A DNA stretch of 64,000 nt from Termitomyces sp. T153. Taxonomy: Eukaryota; Basidiomycota; Agaricomycetes; Agaricales; Lyophyllaceae. The DNA lies in contig JACKQL020000159.1 in assembly GCA_018296165.2 (NCBI GenBank), forward strand, positions 19,482-83,481. Direction: 5' to 3'. The position numbers and the translations under genes were made by a program. Within the stretch, counting starts at the first letter, position 1, and the number at the start of each line of letters is the position of its first letter. A model generated the notes under the pieces. That model saw only the letters and a list, made by a program, of their open reading frames with translations. It did no database searches and had not been told where the DNA came from. Positions 11,859 through 23,252 of this stretch are shown in pieces.

Positions 11859-13400
11859 GGGCTTCATGCTGAGTTGCCTGGGGTGGTAATGGATGGTGAA
11901 GTTGTACTCCAAGAGAGTTTCAGACCATTAAGCTTGGCAGTGGCTGAGCTGTTTTGTAGTCATGAAGTATTGCAGATTGTTGTGGTCAGAGTAAACTTGA
12001 ATGCAGTGCGGGGATCCTTTGAGGTAGGCCCACCACTGATGGAAGGCTTCAACAATTGCGAGGAGTTCCTTGTTGTAGATGTTGTAGTTGAGCTCCACGG
12101 GGATCATTGAATGGGTGTAGAAGGCAACGGGGTGGAGATCCTTGCCTCCAGAGTCCGATTGGGAGAGTATTCTGGCAATGGCGTAGTTGGAGGCATCGCA
12201 TTTGAGTACAATCAGCAGGGAGGGGTCAAAATGGTGGAGGACCAGGGCAGAGGTGAAGGCCTTCTTGAGGAGGAGGAATACACTTTGGCACTTGCTGTCC
12301 CAATCTCAAGGGGTGTCCTTCCACATGAGTCAGTAGAGAGGTTTGGTGATTCTGGAGTAGTTGTCAATGAATCAGTGATAAAAGTTAGCAAACCCCAGGA
12401 ATGACTGCACCTCCTTGACATTCCATGGCGGGGGCCAGTTGAGTATTGCATCAACCTTGGCAGGGTCCATGTGCATGCCATTGGGGGTGACAATGACTCC
12501 GAGATATTTGACCTCCATCATGTGGAAGGAGCATTTCTTGGGTTTGGCATGAAGGTGATACTTTTGGAGTCATTCCAAGATGTGGTGGATGTGCTCTAGA
12601 TGCTCCACCGGCAAATTCAAGTAGATCAGGATGTCGTCCAGATACACAATAACAAAAATGTCATTCATGTTGTGGAAGATGTCATTCATGAAGTAGTGGA
12701 AAGTGGTGGGGGAGTTAGTCATTCCAAAGGGCATTACGAGGTACTCAAAGAGGCCATAGCAGGTGCAAAAGGCAGTCTTCCATTCATGCCCCAGAGCAAT
12801 CCAGACATTGTTGTAGCTGGAGCAGAGGTCTATCTTTGTGTAGATCTTGGCACTGTAGAAACAATCAATGAGGTCTCCAATCAAGGGGAGGGGATACCAG
12901 TTCTTTTTGGTAACTTTGTTGAGTCCCCAATAATCCACACAGAGTTGGAGTGACCCATCCTTCTTTTTGGCAAATAGAACCAGAGCGCTGGCAGCAGAGA
13001 TTGATGGGCATATGAAACCTTTGCTGAGCATGTCATCGAGGTATTCCTTCAGGGCCTGGAGCTCAATCTCAGACATGTTGTAGATCTTGCCAAATGGAGG
13101 TGAGGTGCCTTCTTCGAGGTCAATCATGTGGTTGTAGGAGCAGTGTGGGGGAAGTTCTTTGGTACTCCCTTCAGAGAACATGTCAGTGAACTCATGATAC
13201 TCCAGAGAAGCTACTTCAAATAGGATCTGTTCCTCTGTTTTGCTCTCTGGCGTGGTAGTTCCTGTGCAGAGATGCTCCTCCAGTAGGGCTGGCATGATTT
13301 GTAATTGGAAGGCAGGGGTGCCATCTTGTAGAATGTGTGCAAAGGGGACAGTGCTGATGATTTTAATGTTGAGGCCTCTGGAGTCAATGGAGTTGGACAT
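11859..13400 (-). pseudogene. Element A reverse transcriptase and RNase H (5' part of pol)
   Basis: The minus-strand frame 12570-13400 is open for 276 codons. It has the pre-RT segment EYHEFTDMFSEGSTKELPPH, then LFAKKKDGSLQLCVDYWGLNK, then YLDD at 12633-12644, the catalytic aspartate pair of reverse transcriptase. Below 12570 the RNase H part continues with stops, including ELLAIVEAFHQWWAYLKG and SDHNNLQYFMTTKQLS. It is cut at 11858 by element B; the rest is at 3055-4660. Spacing and motifs fit Ty3/Gypsy pol. Stops in RNase H and the B insertion make it non-functional. Confidence 0.88.
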
Positions 13401-14600
13401 CGGGGGGGTAGCGGTTGAGTCCAGAGTGGTGGCGGAGCTGGTCAGGGTTTTTGAGCATTGCTGGTCAGGGTACCACAGGCCTTTGTATCAATTCCAAGGT
13501 ATGTTGGGAGGCAGCCATCATAATTTGATCGAGGGTGACTGAGGTGGAGTTGCACTTCCTTCTCCATCAGGGTTGCCATCAGTGGTCAAGAGCTCTGGGT
13601 CACTCTGGAGGTGTTGGCACCTGGGTGGGAGATGTTGGAGCCTGAGATAGACTGGGGCAGAGGGGGATGGCGGCCACTAAACTTGCTTTGGGGCCAGGGA
13701 ATTGCATGGTGAGGTTCTTCCAGTCAATGTCAGAGTTGACGTCTTGCAGCCATGGGAGTCTGAGCATGATTGGAGTCAATAGAGATAGTTGGGTGATGAG
13801 GAGCCAGGCCTGAAACTGCAGGTCATTGTCGAGGGTGAGGGTGTTGTTGTAGTATTAAGTGATTCTGGTTGTGGTGGGGCTGCCATTGAAGAGTTGGAGC
13901 TCAAGGGGTTTGTTGAGGTTGTTGCATCAGAGGTCAAGTTGACTGCTGACAAAGGTGCCAGAGGTGCTGCTGCTGACAAGGGCGGGGAATACCTGGGGTG
14001 AGCTGTCAAGTTGGACATTGATGATGAACAACTATGTGAACCTGGAGTGAAGCTGCAGAGGAGTTTGGGGGTGGTCAATCATGGTCTCAGAGTTCTCAGA
14101 GGAGGGTGAGACATCAAAAGGTACCAGCCCGGAGTCAGTGGGGTTGTCCCAGTCAAGGTGGAGGGTGAGGCTGGGCCAGTCAACACAGGGGTTGGTGGAG
14201 CAGAGCCATGAGAACCCTAAGACAATGGGGGCAGAGGGGTGTAGTTTTGTGACAAGTAGTCAGAGTTCTTGCTATCATCTGTTGGCAAAAGTCATGGTTG
14301 TTTCCAGGCAGTGTGTGATGTCTCCTGCTGGCATGGGGTCTCCATCAAAGAGTTTGAGGAGAATCAAGGCAGGGAGGCATTGAAGGGAGTGGGGAGCGAG
14401 CACCACCAGGGACTCATTGATGAAGTTATCAGTGGTGCTGCTGTTGACTAATGTGGGGACAGGGTGGTCAGCAAAGAGAAGAGTGGTGCAGAGAAGGAGG
14501 TTGGTGGAGGAATGGAAGGGGAGGTGTGCTGGGAGGTTGTCCAGGGCAAGGATCATTGCATGGAGAAGTGTGGCCAGGGCAGAGAAGACGTCAGGGTCTG
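13401..14600 (-). pseudogene. Element A protease region and linker
   Basis: Minus-strand reading from 14556 down gives a retroviral-type aspartic protease segment: FADHPVPTLVNSSTTDNFINES followed by APHSLQCLPALILLKLFDG. In related proteases the active site reads DSGAT. Here the three residues at 14437-14445 are NSS, so the catalytic aspartate is lost. Downstream to 13401 is a low-complexity serine/threonine/proline-rich linker with frameshifts. Confidence 0.7.
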
Positions 14601-17110
14601 GCCTGCAGTCTAGTGTGTCTTCAAGACCTAAACCGCCGACTCATTTTCCATAAACTGGTAGTCACAGTCTTCTCCATCAATCATCCACATGGCACGTCCC
14701 ATCACCTGTCATTTAGGACAACTGTGAATAAAGTGTCCCTGCTCACCACATAGGATGCACGCACCCTCCTTCTGTTGTTTCTCCTGAGTTTCCTCCAGCA
14801 TGTCAATCCACAGGCTATCCTGGATCCTGTTCATGCATGGGGCTTCTTGGTTGTCGGTGGGGTCCAAAATGTTGTCATGGTTGTTGGGGTTGGCGTCCAG
14901 GGGTTCCAGGGTTTCATGGAGGTCAGCAGCATTGAGCTGGGCCAGTGGATGTTGTCCTGGGGGTCAATTGGTGCTAGTAGTTCCTCAGCCCAGAGGAAAA
15001 CAGGGTGCAGGGTTGGCAGGGGTGGCGGGGATTGAGAGTCAAATACTGTTGGTTGCTCTGGCCTGCCAGTTGGTGTTACCAGAGGTGTTCCAAGGGGTCT
15101 GTGGCACTGTGTTTTCATTGCAATCTTCCCAGTAACATTGGTCGACCTGGGTAACAAGCGCCTTGTACCCATCATAGGTGGTTTGCTTGGGTGCAAGGTG
15201 AAGGACATCCTTGATCCGTTGAGGCAGGACACAACAGAGGGCAAACCAGAGAGCATTGTAGTTCCAGCCAGTCTCATAGGCTTCCCATTCAAATTGTATG
15301 ATAAAGGTCATGAAACGCTCATTGTTGCGCATTCGGAGGTTGAAGAGGTTTTCCTCCACCTCTGCTACAGTGTCAAAGATGCTGAACTTACTTGAGAATT
15401 CCTGGGTGAAAGCAAGCCAATTGGAGAGCACAGGGTTGTTGGAGTCAAACCAGAGTAGTGTGGTGTAATGATCAAAGGTGATACCCTGTAAATATGATGT
15501 GGCAAAGGCTACTCATGAGCTCTCAAGTTGGAAGGTAATTGGCTTAGCTTGGAACATAGTCAGACACTGAGTTAGGAAGATTTGCCACTTCCAGGGGTCA
15601 CGGCTGGTGAAGGGTTCGGGCTTCTGAATGTCAAGTTTACCTTTCCAGGCCAGTGCATCGTGAGTATTGTCCTGTGAGCTTTGAGCTTGGAGTGGGGGTC
15701 TGGCATTGTAGTAGTAATAATAGTTGTTTCCGTTTCCACGCTGGGGGGGGAGTTGTCCATGGCCTGGCCCCATCCTCTAGGGGGTCTGCCATTGGGTGGT
15801 CCTCTGCCAGAGGGTTGGCCCGCATTGCCCAGAGCAGGCCATGGGGTCCATCGAGGGGGAGGGAGTTTTCCGGGGGTGGGGGGTCCAAAGTAATTTGTGT
15901 CAGCGGGAGGGTTAGGCATCAGAGCAGGCAGGGGGCAAGGGGGGTTGGTGGAAAAGGATGGTCAGGATGCTCTGGGGCCCATGGGCTGTTGCAGGGGAAC
16001 TGGGGCATTGGGACAGAGCAGAGGAGTGTTGACACAGGGGGCGTGGAGATCGAAGTGGGGGGGTTGGCTTGTGGGGGGCCATTGTATGGGGCATGCTTGT
16101 TGGCAGAGTTACCAGGCTCGTCAATGTAGGAGAGAGTCTGGTTGTTGTCATCAATGCATGGGGACAGCCATTGGGAGTGGAGTTCAGGGATGGCAGGCTG
16201 GTCCCAGGTTTGGAAGGTGCTGGGGATGGAGTTGGCCCAGGGATAGCAGAGAGGGCCAAGGTATGGGTGGCTGGTTGGTTGAACAATTCCTCTGCAGGGT
16301 TAAGGTTCCTCAAGATGCTGGAGGCTGCATTGAGTTCTTCCTGCTGATGAGGAATGGGAGGCAGGGCTTCACTTCGCATCCTGATGGGTTCCTCATGTTG
16401 CACATGGAAGGAGTGAGCGGGGTCCAGAGGATCTTTGAAGGGGCGGGGGTTCAGACTGGTGTGGATTTCTTCAACCAATGCACAGAGCTTGTTCCATAAG
16501 TTATCATTAATGCCCAGGCTGCCTTGCATAGTCTCCAGGAGGTTCCCTTGCAGATAGCGCTTGTGGAAGTCAAGGAGTCGATCCACCCAGACTTCTGGAG
16601 TTGCAGAGGTGTTGGGGTAGCCTAGGTCAGTGAGGAGAGTGCAGGCATGTCTGGCAAACTCTGCGGGAGAGAGGCAGAGGAGGCAGAGGACTTTGTTGCA
16701 TTGTTGGATGTAGGCTTTGACCCTTTGCTGCCTGGGGGAAGGGGGAACTTGAGCAGAGAATAGTAGATGAGGGGGGGAGTAATTATCCATGGGCTCTGGA
16801 AGGGCTGGGGCTGCAGCAGGGACTGGGTACACATAATAGTGGGTGGAGGGAAGGTAGGCAGGGTTAGGGGGCACTGCAGAGTATTCTCTGGGGTACGCCA
16901 CCCTGGAGGTATTCTCTGGCTGATGGAGGGGGCGTAGAACACCTGGTTGGGGTCAGGGGTCCAGTGACAAGGGACATACTGATCCGCAGGGAGGCCTGGG
17001 TAGAACAGGGTGTAGGAATTTTTGGGTACCTGTCGGCTATAGACGTTGGTTAGGTAGCCGGTGGGGTTGTATGCAGGGTTATATGCAGACATCAAGAACA
17101 GGGTAAGGGG
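14601..17110 (-). pseudogene. Element A gag
   Basis: Several minus-strand frames together give a chromovirus Gag. A long N-terminal frame is at 15912-16901 (proline-rich, then AEFARHACTLLTDLGYP). A middle segment at 15513-15773 ends with KPEPFTSRDPWKWQIFLTQC. A Retrotrans_gag-type capsid segment is at 15039-15431 (LSNWLAFTQEFSSKF, then FALCCVLPQRIKDVL). A CCHC zinc knuckle is at 14718-14759, spaced C-x2-C-x4-H-x4-C. The order is that expected for particle-forming Gag. The frames are separated by shifts and stops, so this is not a working gene. The start near 17100 lies just inside the 5' LTR. Confidence 0.8.
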
Positions 17111-17111
17111 G

Positions 17112-17123
17112 AGTCTTGATATT
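17112..17123 (-). promoter_or_regulatory. Primer-binding site of element A (self-priming type)
   Basis: Minus-strand AATATCAAGACT lies one base inside the 5' LTR. The exact complement in the LTR is at 17681-17692, 32 bp downstream of a minus-strand TATATAA at 17718-17724. The geometry is identical in elements B and E. Confidence 0.7.
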
Positions 17124-17124
17124 A

Positions 17125-18155
17125 TGTCAGGTTCTGCTGACAACAGGGGCTCAGCTACACTGGCAAACCCTTACTAGGTGGACACAATGCCCTGTGCTTA
17201 TAACCTAGCATCCCATGGTTGGTGCAGAGTGAAGGGACTTGCGAAGGGGAATTAGGGGAGGCAGTCTGAGCAAGTCTGGAATGGTCTGGAGGAGTCTAAG
17301 ACCCAGTATATTAGACATCGAACCTGGGCAGGTGTCAGGAACAAGTTCGTGGGTGCACAAGTAGACTGCAGGGTAAGCAGGACTTTGCAGTTGATGGGAG
17401 TGGAGCTGGGGTTTGAAGGGGGATCACTATGGCTTGATGGGTTTTGGGGCTGAGTGGGGAGTGAGGTCCAGAGTTGTCATAAGAATATTCAGGTTGTAGT
17501 GCATGCATGGAGTTCATGCTGATGTTGGAGAAGAAAGGAACTTAGGAGAACAGAGGAAATATACACAGTCAAGACGAGACAGAGACAAGGCAAGACGACA
17601 CAGAGAAAAGAGATTGATTTGAAACTAAAAATAGGAATAGAGATGAGATGAAGGACGAGACATAGGAAACTAGTAAATGCAATATCAAGACTAAAGTACT
17701 AGGGGTTACTCTACAACTTATATACCAACTACTGGGGGGCCCCAGAGGGCAGAGGATATGGCAGAGAGGCTTGATGGAGCTGTGCGGAGTCGACAGGTGT
17801 TGGGTGTGATCATGGAGCGGGCTGCAGTGACATTCTGATGGGATCAGCTAGAAAGTGGGTCGCTCTGGGGTCATTGGGTGCTCCCCAGCAGGTTGGGAAA
17901 TTAGAGTGGGGGGTCGGGGTTGTGTGACATGGTCAGGAGCAGTGGGAGGAGTCTCAGGAGTTCAGGAGAATTCAGGGGATGTGTCAACAGCTGTGGAGAA
18001 GGTGTTGAAATTGATTAGGAGGCTGTTGGGGTTTGCCGAGGAAGTGTCAGAGTTACCCAGAGTGGGCGTGGAGGGTGGACAAGGGTTGGGGGAGTTTGGC
18101 AGAGCATTGGGAAGGACTGGAAGTGGTGCCGGGGTCTAGGGAGTGGGTTGTGACA
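17125..18155 (-). repeat. 5' LTR of element A
   Basis: TGTCAGG...GTTGTGACA, 1031 bp, the partner of 1-1001. It contains the promoter on the minus strand (TATATAA at 17718-17724). To its right, sequence continues directly into the integrase chromodomain of element D, which dates A as younger than D. Confidence 0.92.
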
Positions 18156-18410
18156 ACCACCTTCCATTGAAGTCAAGGATGAATATCACTACAAGGTTGA
18201 CCAGATCCTCAATTCCTGTGTGGTCTGCAGCCAACTGTAATACTTGGTCCACTGGAGGGACTACTGATCTGAGGACAACACCTGGAAACCCTAAAGAAAC
18301 CTCAACAGAGCCCCTGACAAACTCTGGGACTTCCATTGATGGCACCCCACCAAGCCCCGGGACCCCCAGGACTAGCAAATACAGAAGGCATTAGTGGGCA
18401 TAACCCCCAC
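18156..18410 (+). pseudogene. Element D pol, C-terminal chromodomain
   Basis: Plus-strand reading shows [23 protein letters not shown] and NTWKP, matching the chromodomain of element A at about 3170-3300, followed by a stop and the same pol 3' tail (GGGCATAACCCCCACCTCTG, near 18398). The N-terminal part of pol must lie left of the window, displaced by the insertion of A. Internal stops and frame changes show decay. Confidence 0.75.
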
Positions 18411-18603
18411 CTCTGGATTTATTAGGGATTCAACTCCCACAAGTAACCCCCTACATATTTTCACTTACCCTCTCTTCATACAATCTCAAACCTCACTTAG
18501 CAGAATGGCAAGAAATTGTTAAGTACAAGCTACAAATACAGAATTATACAATGGAGGCTAGGAAAAGTGCAAGACAGCAAGAAAATAGGGCCTGACCCCT
18601 CCC

Positions 18604-19628
18604 TTACTCCCCCTCCTCCTCCAAAATCCTCTGCACCCTACCTCCAACCAGGTCCACCTCCATCTGCACAACCACAATAGCAAGGACCTCTGACTTCCCC
18701 AGCAATGGCTCCCCCACATTAGTTGCTACCTCCCACCATGCTCTGGGGTCCACTGCACTCCTCTGCTGATGTTCCGCCAATAACTGCCCCATCTGCCAAA
18801 ATCCCTGCTCCAACTCTGATAGGAGCTCCCCAGGCATCTGCGCCAGGCCATTCTGCATCAAGGCATGGGCAGCCAATGCCCCATCAAGGAGGATGTGGTG
18901 GTGTCAGACCTAATCTACATGTCTCAGTATCAGCAGGGTAGAGGAGGCAAGGAATGGGAGAACTCACACATCACCCTCCTCTGCCCTGAGGCCACCTCAT
19001 TGGCCAGCCATTCCTTGTGCCACCTCCCTGCCTCTGCCCTGGCCCCATCTGCCTCTGCTGCCCCCTGCTGCTCCTCCACCACACAGGCTGCATGCCAACT
19101 CAACAAGATCAGATACTTTTCATGCCTTGAGCAACATGGTATGCACATGGATGTGTTCCAAACTCACAGTGCTCCTGGTGGCAAGCACAAAGAGCACACT
19201 ACAAAGTCAAATCAGCTCAAACTTGTTGCAACAGCTCAGAATACTCACCAGGGCCTCTGCCTGACACCACTCCAAGGTCTGGGGACCCCACACTCATCCC
19301 ACTGCCTCCACAAACTTTTCTGGGATTACCTGACCTCCCCTGGCCCAAAGTTAGGCTGCAAAGATTGCCCTGCCAACACTGAAACTGACCCTGCCAGAAC
19401 TCCACCTGAGGATGGGACCCCCAACAAGCTGGCCACAGCTGCAGACAATTCTGTCAGACTAAATCAGTGACTCTGGAGTATAGAAAAAATGGACTTGCAC
19501 TCATGGCTACTGTACCTTGCTGCAACCCACCCATGATCATGGGGGGACTCAGACTCCCCTGAGGATAAAGGGTCAGGGGAGGCCAAGGATGACATGGATA
19601 GCATGGAAGAATAAGCAGAGGATGACAT
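18604..19628 (-). pseudogene. Antisense accessory gene of element D (decayed copy)
   Basis: Runs opposite to D, between the chromodomain and the expected 3' LTR position. The ATG at 19628 (minus) begins MSSSAYSSML, followed by a serine/acidic exon 1, then weak sequence, WHKEWLANEVASGQRR near 18990, and a C-terminal exon ending at 18604 with PRAWWEVATNVGEPLLG. The donor after the WLANE segment is GTGAGT, intact unlike in A and B. Other frame breaks make it a pseudogene. No D LTR is recognised after 19628. Confidence 0.7.
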
Positions 19629-19749
19629 TGTAGAAAGTTAGGGAGTCCTGGAGTATATCTGACCCTTTTTCATGACTTGGGAAGAACCCCCTGGCAAATA
19701 GCAGCCATGCTTCAACTTTATTTGATATATCAATAGCTCAATGTGGTTA

Positions 19750-22038
19750 AGGAGTTGTTAATAAGCTTAGTCAACATCAACAATCAAGAGATGTGACCAA
19801 ACATACTTTGTCATGTGTCCTCCTTTCCACAACCTTGAAAATGTCCAATGTTTGGTCAGGTTGTGTCATAAAACATCCAAGGCATGAAAAACACTGTCCA
19901 CTAGATTGTGTTTGGCCTTTTTGACACCTACAGGCTATCTGGCATGTTTTAAACATATTCAAAAGATGGTATATATATATATATTAAAGTTGTCTACTAA
20001 AAAGTTTTTTCAAAGAAAACTTGATCAAAGTGTGAGAAACAGCCAAGTTATCCAAAAAAGAAGGTTCTTGGTCAGCCATACTCAGCACAAAAGTTGTTGC
20101 ATAATATATAGACAAGCTACAGTCTGTACCTTTGGCACAGGCCTGTAGCTCTTGCTTTACCTCAGACCCAACCTCACTATGTTTGGTTAGTTCTTTGTAT
20201 TTCATCAACTCAATACTGAGATCCAAACTCAACTTCAGTTTGTCTTTCATGTTATTGATAAGAGTTCCTCAATAAAGTAATCTAGATTGTCATATTACTG
20301 GAGCTTTCCCACTCATCTCTTTCACTATGCCTGACTTTGGTCTTTCTTTATTAAATCAATGTGTTGATAGTCCTGTCATTGTCAATGTCAGTGAATGTAG
20401 GTCTTTACTATGATTTCAATTATATTTCACTCAGTCAATTGAATCTTCCTTTACAAGCATTCCATTATTCTTAATATAATACTGAAATACAGACCAAACC
20501 TCACTTCACTGGATTAGGTTTTTACTATTCCAACTCTTGCAAGTGATTATCATTCAATATATCATCTTTAATATACTTGAAAATTTAGAATTATTGATGA
20601 ATCAAACTCTCCTCCACATTCTGTCCTCTTATTACTCATACACTTCAAAGAGCATATTTGACAATTTTTCAACACCAAAATATACTGAAGAGAAAGAAAT
20701 TAGGAAAAGTAGCCTGAGTACTTAGATAGCTAGAATCTCATTTATAGTAAAATCAAGTGGTACTAATACTTATCAATTATACATTTGACTTGATTCATTC
20801 TGAAAATCCCTTTCCAATACTCTATCTCATCAAGATTTATTACACATCACACATCTGTTTTCTTCAACTAAATATATCTGACCATACAATCATCTAATCA
20901 CAAACCATACACCTTCAAATCAAACCAGGATCTAGCCTACAGCTATCAGCAATCCAGTCTATCCAAACATACATATATGTCATAGTAATGAGCAAAAAAC
21001 CTCTTGTTCTAGACCCTTAACAGAGGACTATCAACTTTACACATTCTATATTATTTCTGCCTTCTGAAGCTTTTTCCATCTGAAAGCAATCTTCAATGCT
21101 CTCTTTACCAATGGTTCCATTAGCATAATACATTAAACCCACCATCATTTTCCAGAGGCTATTATAATGTAGTCAGATATCCATTAAGAGCAGGAAAAGG
21201 TGGAGATGATCAGGAATAAGGTTGACTTCAAGTATAAGAACTGATTACTGTTATTAGAATACACACTTTTGAGTCTGAACACACACCTGGAAATCAGAAA
21301 ACCACCATACAACTATCAGCACTCCAGATCAAGTATAGCCTCACTTGGTTTGATTTTACGATTCATACCACCTGACATCACAGAATAGACTTCCAAGTCA
21401 CAGGTTGTCAGCAATTAAACTCAAGTCAGATTTATAGTCAAAACATACGATATGTCATAAACCTCTAAAAGTCCATTAGGGCAAATATTCTTCCTTCTAA
21501 AGAATAAATAGAAGCTTTCAAGAGTCAAAGAAACATCTAATACCACTTCTTTGGCCATTTTTATCATAAATTCATTTGTTCTGAACTTTTTTCGATAAGA
21601 AATACATGCATGGGACATATTCCTTTTCCAAAGAACAGCCAGAAGTGTTCCTTGAGGAGGTGCATTAAAAGACAGTACATTTCACATAAGTAAGGCTATA
21701 AATAGTTAAATATTGCCTGAAATATCAAGTCTGGCACCTTTCACACATAGTCAAAGGATGGTCAAAGTTGTCTACTGTATTTTTTTTTGGAAAAATGTAT
21801 CTCAAGAGTGGCAAAACAGCCAAGTCTGATTATCACCATAAAAGGGTTTAAATTTGTCAGGATTTGTCAGTGCTGACAAAGTTTAGTTAGCACAAAAGTC
21901 ATTGCATAGGCACAGCCACTTTCCCACATCTGTTGTCACATTATATATAGAAATCCTTGAAAGGCAGTTCTTATGTTAGCATTGGTCAACATTTGTCAGG
22001 CTTACTTCAGCTCAATCCAAAGTCATCACATATATAGG
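19750..22038. other. AT-rich repeat debris with imperfect direct repeats
   Basis: No protein family is recognised here. Two diverged direct repeats, about 19930-20110 and 21730-21990, share AAAGTTGTCTACT, AACAGCCAAGT, AGCACAAAAGT and TTGCATA in the same order. They could be terminal repeats of an old AT-rich element of about 2 kb. A (TA)n run lies at 19968-19983. The 88-codon minus-strand frame 19984-20250 lies mostly within the left repeat and may be chance. Confidence 0.45.
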
Positions 22039-22043
22039 CACAC

Positions 22044-22628
22044 TGTCAGGTTCCACTGACCATGGGGGCTCAGCTCAATTGGACAAATCCTTACTAGGCA
22101 GACATGACATCCTGTACTTATAACCTGTGTTCTGGGGGGCTTCAGACATTACATACTTACAAGTGTAAGCTGGGGTAGTGGTCTGAGTAAGTCCAGGGAA
22201 GTCCAGGGAAGGTTAAGTCAAGGTGCAAGTAAGGGGCAAGTTTGAGGGCTTGTCAGGCACAAGTCTGGGGTGGATGCTTGGTATGTGGGGCAACTTGGGG
22301 TCATGAAAGTAATGGGAGCAGGACTGGGGTTGGATAGGCCATTAGGTGGAGTTGATGGGATCTGGTGTTGAGTGTAGGACAAAATCCAGAGTTAGATACA
22401 GGTTTACAAGGATATGTACAGAGATTGGAATGGAAGTATAGTTGAAGGGAACCAGGCACACATGAAGGCAACTGAACTAGACAAGATGAAACAAAGTCAG
22501 CATGAGATAGAGACAAGATCAAGACAAGAACAAATGAAATTGAGAATGATACAAGATGAGACTGGAACAACAGGACAGAAACTAGAGATAAGATGGAAAT
22601 GGGGCACAAACATGGATTGGTTGTGACA
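22044..22628 (-). repeat. Shortened solo LTR of the chromovirus family
   Basis: Starts TGTCAGGTTCCACTGACC and ends GGTTGTGACA, and is flanked by 5-bp target duplications CACAC at 22039-22043 and 22629-22633. It is only 585 bp against 1.03-1.2 kb for other copies; the promoter/start part of the LTR is missing. The intact target duplication suggests LTR-LTR recombination followed by internal deletion, or insertion of an already shortened LTR. Confidence 0.85.
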
Positions 22629-22633
22629 CACAC

Positions 22634-23252
22634 AGCCACTTTCCTACATCCATTGTTCCATCTATTATTGAATAGATTTCATATTCCATTCTACATTAGT
22701 CATTGACTCATACCTAACCTAATCCCTCATAGTTAGCATGAGTATTCAGGCCCCTCTCTTGTGAGGGGGATTTTGTGCTCAGTAACTCTCTAGGACTCAA
22801 GAAATCTTATCCTTTCTGCAAACCCTTGATAGTCCTTCACCAAATGAACCTTGTCTCTCAAAATCCTTCCCACTGCAACCACAGCTCAGGATTCAAATGC
22901 AAAATTCACAGGAACAATAATTAGGAAGGCACATGAATGCAGTCTAGGTTGGGATTTGAATGGGGGCTAGTATGAACTCCACAGGAGCAAATTATAGTAA
23001 AGTAGTTATCAGAGTTAACCAGCATGCTTGAAAAGGCATCTGGCTGGAGTACCAGAAAGAATGCCCATAAACCATCTGACTTAATATTGTGGGAACTATC
23101 CATACAATTACCCAAGTATCATGTCGAGTAATAAATAGCTCTCAAAGGAAATAAAAAGAAATTATTAATCAATCGACCAATCAATCTGTAATTTCGGATG
23201 AGAAGATTTATTACATTGCAATTACTATTATATATCCATTAAGCCATGTGGA
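22634..23252. other. Intergenic, no recognised feature
   Basis: AT-rich, no open frame with family resemblance. At its left edge it repeats the CACAGCCACTTTCC motif seen at 21911, so the AT-rich debris continues a short way into it. Confidence 0.4.

Larger units (their letters stand above)
1..18155 (-). mobile_element. Element A: degenerate Ty3/Gypsy chromovirus, interrupted by element B
   Basis: Two LTRs of the same length (1031 bp, the left one lacking 30 bp at the window edge) flank an interior that reads, on the minus strand from right to left, gag, protease, reverse transcriptase, RNase H, integrase and chromodomain. This order is that of Ty3/Gypsy chromoviruses. Without element B (4666-11853) and one target duplication, the element is about 11 kb. 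Gag-pol has many stops and frameshifts, so it cannot be autonomous. Base composition is shifted to TG/CA dinucleotides relative to B and E, suggesting CpG mutation and older age. A is inserted in element D. The base 5-mer after its right LTR is ACCAC; the matching left copy lies outside the window. Confidence 0.9.

Noticed and set aside
14831..16499. Plus-strand frames over element A gag (for example 15897-16499)
   Set aside because: They oppose the minus-strand Gag, which has a capsid segment and zinc knuckle. Composition is that of a complement.
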